Source: Bacteroidales bacterium (lineage in GTDB: Bacteria > Bacteroidota > Bacteroidia > Bacteroidales > F082). Taken from it: a DNA stretch of 64,000 bases. Under the pieces are notes generated by a model. That model ran no database searches and had not been told where the DNA came from. It saw nothing but the letters and a program-made list of their open reading frames with translations. This document shows positions 1 to 7,281 of this stretch, in pieces. Numbering within the stretch: the first letter of the stretch is position 1; every line of letters begins with the position of its first letter. The stretch covers positions 79,763-143,762 of the forward strand of contig JAFPWT010000006.1 of NCBI GenBank assembly GCA_017394865.1, read 5' to 3'. The position numbers and the translations under genes were made by a program.

Positions 1-606
1 TTTGGCGTTGGCCGGAAGGAGCACGAACGACCTGGCGTCAGCCGGTTCGGTAAGTTCATTCTGCTTACGAACGGGCTTACGCACCACGCCGGCGCGGCTG
101 TGGGCCAGACGAGTGGGGATACGGTAGAGCACCGGGGTGCCGAGCTTCTCGCTCAGGTCGAAGCCAAAGTGAACCATGTCGTAGGCCTCCTGTTGGTTAG
201 AGGGCTCCAGCATCGGGATCATGGCCCAATGGCCGTAGAAGCGGCTGTCCTGTTCATCCTGTGAGGAGAACATGCTGGGGTCGTCGGCAACGACTATGAG
301 GACGCCTTTGGTGCCGATGATGGCAGCGTTCATGAACGGGTCGCCGCAGACGTTCAGGCCCACATGCTTCATGCAGGTCATAGCACGCTTGCCAGCGTAA
401 GCCACGCCGATGGAAGCCTCAAGGGCGGTCTTCTCGTTGGCGCACCAGTTGGCGCGGACACCAAGCTCCTTGGCTTGTTTCGATTTCATCACATATTCCG
501 TAATCTGGGTTGAGGGCGTGCCGGGATAACTGTTGATGGCACTGCCTCCCGCATCGATGAAGCCTTGTGCTATGGCCTCATCTCCGAGTAATAAGATTTT
601 CTCCAT
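1..606 (-). CDS. iorA: Indolepyruvate ferredoxin oxidoreductase, alpha subunit (N-terminal part, cut by window edge)
   Basis: The reading frame starts at 606 with MEKILLLGDEAIAQGF and runs off the left edge, so only about 202 N-terminal residues are present; the family is normally over 500 aa. The visible part is the pyrimidine-binding half of a thiamine-diphosphate enzyme: a YPGTPSTQI segment near residue 29 and the ANEKTALEASIGVAYAGKR segment carrying the conserved Glu, followed by GLNVCGDPFMNAAIIGTKGV. IorA with IorB oxidatively decarboxylates aryl pyruvates such as indolepyruvate to aryl-acetyl-CoA with ferredoxin, in the cytoplasm, during amino-acid fermentation. A good -7 box lies 31 bp upstream of the ATG. 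The downstream partner gene would lie outside the window. Confidence 0.9.
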   Translation of the reverse strand, partial: MEKILLLGDEAIAQGFIDAGGSAINSYPGTPSTQITEYVMKSKQAKELGVRANWCANEKTALEASIGVAYAGKRAMTCMKHVGLNVCGDPFMNAAIIGTKGVLIVVADDPSMFSSQDEQDSRFYGHWAMIPMLEPSNQQEAYDMVHFGFDLSEKLGTPVLYRIPTRLAHSRAGVVRKPVRKQNELTEPADARSFVLLPANAK

Positions 607-637
607 GCTAATTCTTTTGCGTTATGTTGTAAACGCA

Positions 638-645
638 CAAAGATA
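638..645 (-). promoter_or_regulatory. -7 box of iorA
   Basis: CAAAGATA on the + strand reads TATCTTTG on the - strand, a perfect match to the Bacteroidetes -7 consensus TAnnTTTG. It sits 31 bp upstream of the iorA start codon. Confidence 0.75.
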
Positions 646-672
646 AGAAAAAATAAGGTACAAACAACTATT

Positions 673-2295
673 TTACCGAATTATTCTTCGAACGATGACT
701 TTCCCGTCATTCATCCTAGTATAACGGACGATATAGACACCATGCGGCAACAGGTCGTTATCCTTCACGATTCGGCCCATCATGTCATACACAGAGATCT
801 CATAATCGCCCTCTTCCAAGTCAAAAAACTCATCTGACACTCCATCATGGCTTACCGTCCAATGCGCCCGCCAGCCACTTGCAGTAGTAAGGCAATCGGA
901 GCGGAACTCCACACACATGACATTACCCGAAGACGTCACTAGGCCCGGGCTCATGGTATTCCAGCGGCCCAACTGAGGCGCAAATACATTGTCACCATCA
1001 TAGATCCACAGAAAATCGTAATCCGTCTCCAAATTGAAAGCACTGAACTCAAGATTTATAATAGTATTATCATCACTTCTGATAACCCATATAACACGTT
1101 CATCATTCCCGTACTGTTCGTGATTGAGTTCTCCTTCAGTAACGCCTGGTCCACCAAGGTTAATCACCGAGGCATCTTCGTTAATGAGCTTATAATAGTA
1201 GTTCCAGTTCCAATAGGGTCCCGGATCAGTGTGCGACTGGTCGGGGTAATGCTGGTGGCCTCGTATCTGGATGCAGGCGCCTTCGCCGCCCAAGTTATGC
1301 AGTCCTGAGTCTAGTGCAGTGCCATTGTCGAGGGTGTCGGTGCAGAAGGTACGGTTGCCATTGATGGCCTCATAGCGGAAACAGATGTTACGCATCAGGT
1401 CTGCCGACGAGGCATACATCTCCCTAGTGAAAAAACTGATGATATCGCCGTAGGCCTCATGTTCCACTCCGATGGTATAACCGTTGGCGGAACGGGCGTG
1501 CCAAGCCTTGTCTTTCTCACGCACCATCTGCGTCACCTGTCCGTCGTAAGACCGAATCACATAATGTGCCGATACTTGGGCATCGCAGTTCTGAAACCAG
1601 CTGATGCAGCCGGCATAGGAGCCTTCCGTATAGTGGATCACCACGGCGCTCACCTCCTTGGTGCGCGCCTCGTAGTTGCACTCCGCGGCCGGATTCCAGA
1701 TGGCATTGGGATAGTCCGTTTCTTTTGCAAGGGAGACCTCGGTGCCCGAGAGCAATGGATAGTCCTCACCAAAGAGTGCCTTGAGGTCAACACCCATATG
1801 GTCATACACCGAATAAAGCATCATCTTCATGGGCAATTCATCCATCTTCTCGCCTATTGGGAGCTCTGAAAGCTCAATAATGACAGGCATCCAGGCTTCT
1901 GGGGACTTCGAGGTGACACCCATCTGCAAGGCCGTTTTCTCGCAGGCTTTGGCATAAGCCAACACGTTCAAAGTGGGATCATCGAGAATATCTTGTTCGG
2001 AATAGCCTGAGAGCTCCGACACGGTTTTGAGGTTTTCCCTAAAATATCCTTTGCCGTCTCTCACCAGACCCATCATCCCGTAGGCATGGGGCATGGCGGC
2101 GGGATCGTCAGCCGGAACACCATAGTCGGCATCGGTAAGGTGATGGCACTGGGTATTGGTAAACGCTATCGCCCTGAGCAGGCCTTGGGGCAGCGACGGG
2201 CACTGTTCCTCAGCCAGACGGAATACCTCCGTATCCTGTGCCTTCAGCGTAACGAAGAAAAAGAGTATCAAGACAAAAAAGCTGATCTTGCGCAT
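673..2295 (-). CDS. Secreted N-acetylmuramoyl-L-alanine amidase (Amidase_2) with CUB-like and T9SS sorting domains
   Basis: This 540-aa protein begins with a signal peptide ending near LKAQ-D (residue 20). Residues about 25-190 resemble a helical lysozyme-like region, although the usual catalytic Glu position reads AFTNTQ. The zinc amidase domain follows (about 195-370): VVIHYTEG gives H221, GHQHYPD gives H347, and HTDPGP gives D357, the ligand set of AmiD-type Amidase_2 enzymes that cut the bond between muramic acid and the stem peptide. Residues about 375-475 look like a CUB beta-sandwich (YDFLWIYDGDN), and the last 55 residues are a T9SS sorting domain (ISVYDMMGRIV, then VYIVRYT). It is therefore probably exported across the outer membrane. 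Whether it remodels its own wall or attacks other bacteria cannot be told from sequence. Confidence 0.85.
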   Translation of the reverse strand: MRKISFFVLILFFFVTLKAQDTEVFRLAEEQCPSLPQGLLRAIAFTNTQCHHLTDADYGVPADDPAAMPHAYGMMGLVRDGKGYFRENLKTVSELSGYSEQDILDDPTLNVLAYAKACEKTALQMGVTSKSPEAWMPVIIELSELPIGEKMDELPMKMMLYSVYDHMGVDLKALFGEDYPLLSGTEVSLAKETDYPNAIWNPAAECNYEARTKEVSAVVIHYTEGSYAGCISWFQNCDAQVSAHYVIRSYDGQVTQMVREKDKAWHARSANGYTIGVEHEAYGDIISFFTREMYASSADLMRNICFRYEAINGNRTFCTDTLDNGTALDSGLHNLGGEGACIQIRGHQHYPDQSHTDPGPYWNWNYYYKLINEDASVINLGGPGVTEGELNHEQYGNDERVIWVIRSDDNTIINLEFSAFNLETDYDFLWIYDGDNVFAPQLGRWNTMSPGLVTSSGNVMCVEFRSDCLTTASGWRAHWTVSHDGVSDEFFDLEEGDYEISVYDMMGRIVKDNDLLPHGVYIVRYTRMNDGKVIVRRIIR

Positions 2296-2314
2296 GATGC
2301 ATTCTGTTTTCTTG

Positions 2315-2322
2315 CAAAGATA
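2315..2322 (-). promoter_or_regulatory. -7 box of the amidase gene
   Basis: CAAAGATA (+) reads TATCTTTG on the - strand, 20 bp upstream of the amidase ATG. No clear -33 TTTG is seen. It lies in a 76-bp spacer shared with the divergent TonB receptor promoter. Confidence 0.65.
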
Positions 2323-2328
2323 ATTATT

Positions 2329-2361
2329 TTTGACCGATTGCTACTTTTTTTATTATCTTTG
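2329..2361 (+). promoter_or_regulatory. Promoter of the TonB-dependent receptor gene (-33 TTTG, -7 TATCTTTG)
   Basis: A -33 TTTG at 2329-2332 and -7 TATCTTTG at 2354-2361 are separated by 21 bp. The -7 box lies just upstream of an ATG at 2372. This rules out the upstream in-frame TTG at 2330, which overlaps the -33 element. Confidence 0.75.
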
Positions 2362-2371
2362 CAAACTTAAA

Positions 2372-4726
2372 ATGTCTCCTAATATGCAAAGACCACTATT
2401 CCGCCAGTTACTACTTATTATATCCGTTTTGTTCATCAGTTCGTATACCTTCGCTCAGGACAACGACATTAAGGGTTTCGTTTACGAAGAGTCGACTGGA
2501 GAGCCTATCATGTTCTGTAACGTATTTCTCAAAGGAACCACTCTAGGGTGTTCCACCACGGAGAACGGATACTTCAATATCACACGCATCCCCGATGGAA
2601 AGTACACTTTGTACATCACCTGCGTAGGTTATGATACTTTGACGGATCGTATCAGTCTTTCAGGAGGAAAGAGCATCAACAAGAAATACACGTTGAAGGA
2701 GACCAGTCTGACCTTAGAGTCGGTGAGCATCACTGCCGACAAGGTGGAGGCACGGACGGAGACGAAGACTTCGGTGATTACGGTAACGCCCAAGACGATC
2801 ACCAAGATCCCGAGCGTCGGCGGTCAGGCCGACCTTGCGCAATACCTTCAAGTGGTTCCTGGTGTCATCTTCACCGGTGACCAAGGCGGACAGCTTTACA
2901 TCCGCGGTGGTTCCCCCATCCAGAACAAGGTGCTGCTCGACGGCATGGTTATCTACAATCCTTTCCACTCCATCGGGTTGTTCTCGGTGTTCGACACCGA
3001 CATCATACGCAACGCCGATGTCTACACGGGAGGTTTTGGAGCCGAATATGGTGGCCGCATCTCGTCGGTGATGGACATCAGTACCCGTGATGGCAATAAA
3101 CGCCGCTGGTCGGGCAAACTCGGTGCCAGCTGCTTCGGCGCCAAATTGATGCTGGAAGGTCCCATCGTGAAGCCCAAGACCAACGACGATGCCGCTGTCA
3201 CCATGGTATTTTCCGCCAAGAACTCCTATCTGGAACAGACCAGCAGAACGCTTTACAAATACGCCTCTGAAGACGGATTGCCGTTCAACTACTCCGACCT
3301 CTATGGCAAATTCTCCATCAACGCCCCCAACGGCTCCAAGGTGAACCTCTTTGGCTTCTCGTTCAACGACCGAGTCAACAATTACAAGGCGCTGTCTGAT
3401 TTCGGATGGAACTCATGGGGTGCAGGCACCAACTTCCTGGTCATCCCCGGAAAAGCCCCGGTGATGATCGAGGGTAACATCGCCTATTCGAGCTATCTCT
3501 CCCAGATGAAAGAGGCCAACAACCCTGACCGTTTCAGCAAGATCGAAGGCTTCAACATGGGATTCGATTTCAATTATTTCCTCGGGAAAAACACACTGAA
3601 ATATGGCATCGAGATTCAAGGATTCTCCACAAAATATGAGACTTACAGCAACTACGGCGGCTATAAGATCGGAGCCAAGAACTTCTCCACCGAGATCGGC
3701 GCCTATGTGAAATACAAAGCCTCGTTGGGCAAGTTGCTGCTTGAACCCAGCTTCCGCCTGCAGTACTATGCGCATCTCACCGAACTCTCACCGGAGCCCC
3801 GTCTCGCCGTCAAATATAACGTCAACAACAACTTCCGTCTGAAAGCTGCTGCCGGACACTATTCACAAGACTTTGTGGCGGCTACCAGCGACCGCGACGT
3901 CGTCAACCTGTTCTACGGATTCCTCTCGGGCGTCACCAACCTGCCAAACTACTATAACGGCAGCAAGATCAACTCCAGCCTGCAAAAGGCCAACCACTAT
4001 GTTGTCGGCACGGAGATCGACATCACCAACGACTTGACACTGAACCTCGAGGGCTACTGGAAACAATTCACCCAGTTGACCAACCTCAATCGTAACAAAA
4101 TCTATCAAGACAGCGAAGAAAATGCTTTGGAGAACGACTTGATTAAAAAAGACTTCATGGTCGAGACCGGCGACGCCTATGGTTTCGATCTAGCGCTGAA
4201 ATATGAGACTAACCGTTGGTATTTCTGGGGCGTCTATGCTCTGGGCTTCGTCAACAGAAACTACGAAAAATACGATAACGGCACCGTCAATTTGATCAGC
4301 TACCAACCTCACTTCGACCGCCGGCACAATGTCAACCTCATCCTGACCTACACGGCGGGTGACATGAGGGAATGGGAGTTCAGCGGACGCTGGAATTTCG
4401 GAACGGGATTCCCCTTCACACAGGTACAGGGCTTCTATGAGTTCCTTTCCTTCCAAGATGGCATTTATTTCGACTACACCACCACCAACGGCGACCTGGG
4501 CGTGATCTTCGCCGACCTCAACCAAGGACGACTGCCCACCTATCATCGTTTCGACATCGATGCCAAACGAAAGATCTTCTTCGATGAACACACCATCCTT
4601 GAAATCGACTTGGGCGTCACCAACGTTTACAACCGCGCCAATGTGTTCTATGTGGATCTGGTCACCAACCAAACCGTACACCAGCTTCCCATCCTCCCAT
4701 CACTTGGACTGACCCTCTCTTTCTAA
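2372..4726 (+). CDS. TonB-dependent outer membrane receptor with carboxypeptidase-like N-terminal domain
   Basis: I place the start at ATG 2372 (MSPNMQRPLF, 784 aa) because the promoter -7 box ends at 2361; ATG 2384 is the alternative. A signal peptide ends at SSYTFAQ. Next is a carboxypeptidase-regulatory-like beta-sandwich (DIKGFVYEESTGEPI to about residue 115). Then comes a plug domain with the typical VPGVIFTGDQGGQLYIRGG and LLDGMVIYNPFHSIG segments, and a 22-strand-type barrel that ends in aromatic LGLTLSF. Such receptors import large or scarce ligands using TonB energy. No SusD partner is adjacent, so the ligand cannot be inferred. It is followed after 18 bp by a small secreted CpeT-like gene. 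Confidence 0.88.
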   Translation: MSPNMQRPLFRQLLLIISVLFISSYTFAQDNDIKGFVYEESTGEPIMFCNVFLKGTTLGCSTTENGYFNITRIPDGKYTLYITCVGYDTLTDRISLSGGKSINKKYTLKETSLTLESVSITADKVEARTETKTSVITVTPKTITKIPSVGGQADLAQYLQVVPGVIFTGDQGGQLYIRGGSPIQNKVLLDGMVIYNPFHSIGLFSVFDTDIIRNADVYTGGFGAEYGGRISSVMDISTRDGNKRRWSGKLGASCFGAKLMLEGPIVKPKTNDDAAVTMVFSAKNSYLEQTSRTLYKYASEDGLPFNYSDLYGKFSINAPNGSKVNLFGFSFNDRVNNYKALSDFGWNSWGAGTNFLVIPGKAPVMIEGNIAYSSYLSQMKEANNPDRFSKIEGFNMGFDFNYFLGKNTLKYGIEIQGFSTKYETYSNYGGYKIGAKNFSTEIGAYVKYKASLGKLLLEPSFRLQYYAHLTELSPEPRLAVKYNVNNNFRLKAAAGHYSQDFVAATSDRDVVNLFYGFLSGVTNLPNYYNGSKINSSLQKANHYVVGTEIDITNDLTLNLEGYWKQFTQLTNLNRNKIYQDSEENALENDLIKKDFMVETGDAYGFDLALKYETNRWYFWGVYALGFVNRNYEKYDNGTVNLISYQPHFDRRHNVNLILTYTAGDMREWEFSGRWNFGTGFPFTQVQGFYEFLSFQDGIYFDYTTTNGDLGVIFADLNQGRLPTYHRFDIDAKRKIFFDEHTILEIDLGVTNVYNRANVFYVDLVTNQTVHQLPILPSLGLTLSF

Positions 4727-4744
4727 CCGCGCAAAAACAAAACC

Positions 4745-5332
4745 ATGAAAAAGATCCTCCTGCTCCTCACCATCGGTCTGCTAACCCTTAATGTTACCGC
4801 TCAAAAAGATTATTCTGAGAACGACGTTAAACAATTCTATAGGACCATACAAGGAGATTACACTGGGAAACTTGACGACACTATCACGTTATCGCTTCAC
4901 TTCGTCCCCATCTGGGAACGTGAAAAAGACCAGTTCCACTGGCTTTACATGGAAGCCATCAACAACAATACCAAAGAGATCATTGAGCAGAAGATTCTTG
5001 AGATCAAGCCCATTTCCGACATCGCCTTCAGAGTACTGGTATACGACATCTCCGAACCCGAACGCTTTGTGGGAAAATGGGGAAACCGCAACTTCTTTGA
5101 CGGATTCAACACCGGCATCCTGAAGCGGGGCAAGAGGTTCGATTTCATTAAGACCAAGGACTTCGAATACCAAACCAATTGGTATAAAAGAAAAAATCTA
5201 GGATGCTTCCCTTCGGGTGAGCGTGTCCATTTCAAGTTTGTTCAGGAAGACGAGCGGTTTTACGTGAAACGCCTCTTGACGCGGTCGTCAAAACTCAAGG
5301 AGATCGTGTTTGTCAAAATCCCGATTGGCTAA
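4745..5332 (+). CDS. Secreted CpcT/CpeT-like protein
   Basis: This 195-aa protein has a signal peptide (MKKILLLLTIGLLTLNVTAQ). The mature part has the layout of the CpcT/CpeT fold: an N-terminal YRTIQGDYTGKL helix-strand, FHWLYMEAINN, a strand-rich core and LGCFPSGERVHFKF near the end, where the family has its conserved Gly-Cys and Gly-x-x-(x)-C region. In cyanobacteria the family attaches phycobilins. In Bacteroidetes, which lack phycobilisomes, the role is unknown and a lipocalin-like binding role is only a guess. It lies 18 bp behind the TonB receptor and probably shares its transcript. Its 3' end overlaps the convergent fucosidase gene by 20 bp. Confidence 0.55.
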   Translation: MKKILLLLTIGLLTLNVTAQKDYSENDVKQFYRTIQGDYTGKLDDTITLSLHFVPIWEREKDQFHWLYMEAINNNTKEIIEQKILEIKPISDIAFRVLVYDISEPERFVGKWGNRNFFDGFNTGILKRGKRFDFIKTKDFEYQTNWYKRKNLGCFPSGERVHFKFVQEDERFYVKRLLTRSSKLKEIVFVKIPIG

Positions 5333-6647
5333 GTTTGAACACCCAAGCCGCAGTGCTGCGGATATCACCATAACGAAGGCTACCTGTCTCAATGACGAGG
5401 TGGCCTTTTTCGTAACGCCAAGGCAGGGCTTCGTCACAGCCAAGCAGCGTAACGGTCATCTTCTTTGAAGGCTTGTCGATATCCAACACCAACTGTTCAT
5501 CAGGATATTCGAGCGCGATGGCATAGAGTGCATCATTGCCCCGTGTGTAGCACACTTTCGGTTGCGCCACTGTGTCGTTCCTGTAAGGCTGTGAGCCATA
5601 AATGGCTTCGCCATTGATTTCGAGCCATTTGCCAAGATCCAACAGACGTTCCTGCTGGAGCATCGGGATGGTACCGTCAGCAGCGGGACCCACATTGATC
5701 GTCATGCCACCGCCTGCCGCTACCAAGATGACGAAATGGCGGATCAGTTCGTCGGAAGTCAGATAGTTTTCAAGTGGCTCGTTGCGGTTAAGGCCGAAGG
5801 AGCGTCCGATGCCACGACATTCAGCCCAAGGACGATCGTTGAGTTTGGCACGTCCTGTGTATTCTGGGGTTCGGAAACCATGCTGCTGTCCGTTGCCCCA
5901 ACGATCGTTGACGATGGCCTCGTCGCCCACCGTATTGTAATACCAGGAAATCAACTCTGTGGCATGCCACTGCTCCGCGCTGTTGCGCCATTCGCCATCG
6001 GTGAAAAGCACCGTGGGTTTATAGGCAGATACCAGTTCCTTGAACTGTGGAATCATGTGTGTGTCGACATATTCCGCAATGGAGTCGTCAGGGTCTTCAT
6101 ACCAGCAGTGGATCTTACTGGTCCACTCTGGCAGGGAGTAATAAAAGCCCATTTGTAGACCCTGTTTGCGTACGGCTTCCGTCAGTTCACCGCAGATGTC
6201 GCGATGCGGTCCCGTCTCCACGCTGTTCCAACCAGGCGCATATTGGCTTGGCCATAGGCAGTAGCCATCGTGGTGCTTCGAGACGAGGAGGACGTATTTG
6301 GCACCCGATTTCTTGAAAAGTTCCACCCATTCGTCGGGATTCCAAAGTTCGGCTTTCCACATCGGGACAAAGTCCTCGTAACGGAAGTCTTTGCCATACA
6401 CTCGTTCCATGAATTCCTTGCGATTGTCGCTCATCATCAAGCCACGATAAAACCACTCGGCATAACCGTCAGGACTGGCATAGGCAGGCACTGAATAGAG
6501 GCCCCAATGGATGAAGATACCCAACTTGGCATCAGAGAACCACTGCGGATAACCCCGTTGGTTGATGGATTCCCAAGTGGGTTGAACTTGAGCTGACAGG
6601 TTGATGGCGATGAAAGCCAAGGTGAGGATGATAAAGAGTCGTTTCAT
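5313..6647 (-). CDS. Secreted alpha-L-fucosidase, glycoside hydrolase family 29
   Basis: The start is set at ATG 6647 (MKRLFIILTLAF, 444 aa). The upstream in-frame extension lies across the promoter. A signal peptide ends at NLSAQ. The GH29 barrel shows the family signatures: WFSDAKLGIFIHWGLYSVPAY near the N-terminus, AKYVLLVSKHHDGYCLW, GFYYSLPEW, and PTVLFTDGEW, in which the Asp is the expected catalytic nucleophile. GLNRNEP and LLVAAGG-type segments follow. The enzyme removes fucose from glycans such as mucin or plant oligosaccharides in the periplasm or outside. No sulfatase or SusCD genes adjoin it. Confidence 0.9.
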   Translation of the reverse strand: MKRLFIILTLAFIAINLSAQVQPTWESINQRGYPQWFSDAKLGIFIHWGLYSVPAYASPDGYAEWFYRGLMMSDNRKEFMERVYGKDFRYEDFVPMWKAELWNPDEWVELFKKSGAKYVLLVSKHHDGYCLWPSQYAPGWNSVETGPHRDICGELTEAVRKQGLQMGFYYSLPEWTSKIHCWYEDPDDSIAEYVDTHMIPQFKELVSAYKPTVLFTDGEWRNSAEQWHATELISWYYNTVGDEAIVNDRWGNGQQHGFRTPEYTGRAKLNDRPWAECRGIGRSFGLNRNEPLENYLTSDELIRHFVILVAAGGGMTINVGPAADGTIPMLQQERLLDLGKWLEINGEAIYGSQPYRNDTVAQPKVCYTRGNDALYAIALEYPDEQLVLDIDKPSKKMTVTLLGCDEALPWRYEKGHLVIETGSLRYGDIRSTAAWVFKLSQSGF

Positions 6648-6664
6648 GGGATGATGATTTGCGA

Positions 6665-6672
6665 CAAAGATA
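6665..6672 (-). promoter_or_regulatory. -7 box of the fucosidase gene
   Basis: CAAAGATA (+) reads TATCTTTG on the - strand, 18 bp upstream of the fucosidase ATG. The region where a -33 box should lie is occupied by the palindrome at 6679-6706. Confidence 0.7.
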
Positions 6673-6706
6673 AAAAAAGTAGAGACGCACCAAGGCACGT
6701 CTCTAC
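6673..6706 (-). terminator. Palindrome-type intrinsic terminator downstream of the beta-barrel gene
   Basis: On the - strand the inverted repeat GTAGAGACG ... CGTCTCTAC (6679-6706, 10-nt loop) is followed directly by a run of seven T (6673-6679). This is the shape of a Rho-independent terminator for the gene ending at 6728. The arms match a palindrome family found elsewhere in the window. The T-run leads straight into the fucosidase -7 box. Confidence 0.6.
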
Positions 6707-6727
6707 ACATTATTTGTTCAAATGGAA

Positions 6728-7249
6728 TTACAAGTTGTAATAAATTCCGATGCGCGGGCAAGCCAGAGCGCCTTCCAGCAGGAAGCCGTCGGTGCCATAG
6801 ATGTTGTGGTCATAACCGATCTTGCAGAAACGGAAGGCGGCGGTGAATTTTTCCGTCGGGTTCCAAGCAATACCGGGCTGGAGGGTCACTGCATAAGCGC
6901 CATTAGCGTCGAGCAGACCGAAGTCGCCGCAAAGGTCGGCAAACAAAGAGAACTTCTTTCCGATGGTGCCACCCACGTAACGGACGTAAGGCTGCAGGAA
7001 GAGGGTGTTGTTCGTTACCTTGGTTTCAACGCCGAGGATGTCCATCTTGGTCTGGTCATAGTTATAACCAACGCCCAGAGCAATGGTCCACTGCTTGTTG
7101 ATGGTGTAGCCCACTTCAGGAGCGACTGAGAAAGCGGTGTGATTCTTTTCGATCTGAGCACCGATGTTGTTAAGGCCAACCCAAACCTGGGCATTAGCTG
7201 ACATAACACCTGCAAAAACGATTGCGAGAACTAAAACTAATTTTTTCAT
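6728..7249 (-). CDS. Small outer-membrane beta-barrel protein (porin/OmpW-like superfamily)
   Basis: This 173-aa protein begins with a cleavable signal peptide (MKKLVLVLAIVFAGVMSANAQ). The rest alternates short amphipathic strands and turns: VAPEVGYTINKQWTIALGVGYNY, LFLQPYVRYVGG, KFSLFADLCGDFG, TLQPGIAWNPTEKFTAAF. It ends in IGIYYNL, with aromatic residues placed as in a BAM-recognised last strand. The size suggests an eight-stranded barrel. It is 32 bp downstream of the OadA-like gene with no -7 box of its own, so it may be expressed from that promoter. A terminator-like palindrome follows it. No specific function can be assigned. Confidence 0.75.
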   Translation of the reverse strand: MKKLVLVLAIVFAGVMSANAQVWVGLNNIGAQIEKNHTAFSVAPEVGYTINKQWTIALGVGYNYDQTKMDILGVETKVTNNTLFLQPYVRYVGGTIGKKFSLFADLCGDFGLLDANGAYAVTLQPGIAWNPTEKFTAAFRFCKIGYDHNIYGTDGFLLEGALACPRIGIYYNL

Positions 7250-7281
7250 GATTTAAATAATTTAGTTAAACAATAGTATGG

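Noticed and set aside
2330-2371. Upstream TTG start for the TonB receptor
   Set aside because: The codon overlaps the -33 box and the signal peptide begins only after ATG 2372. The same reasoning removed upstream TTG starts at 9072 and 22149.
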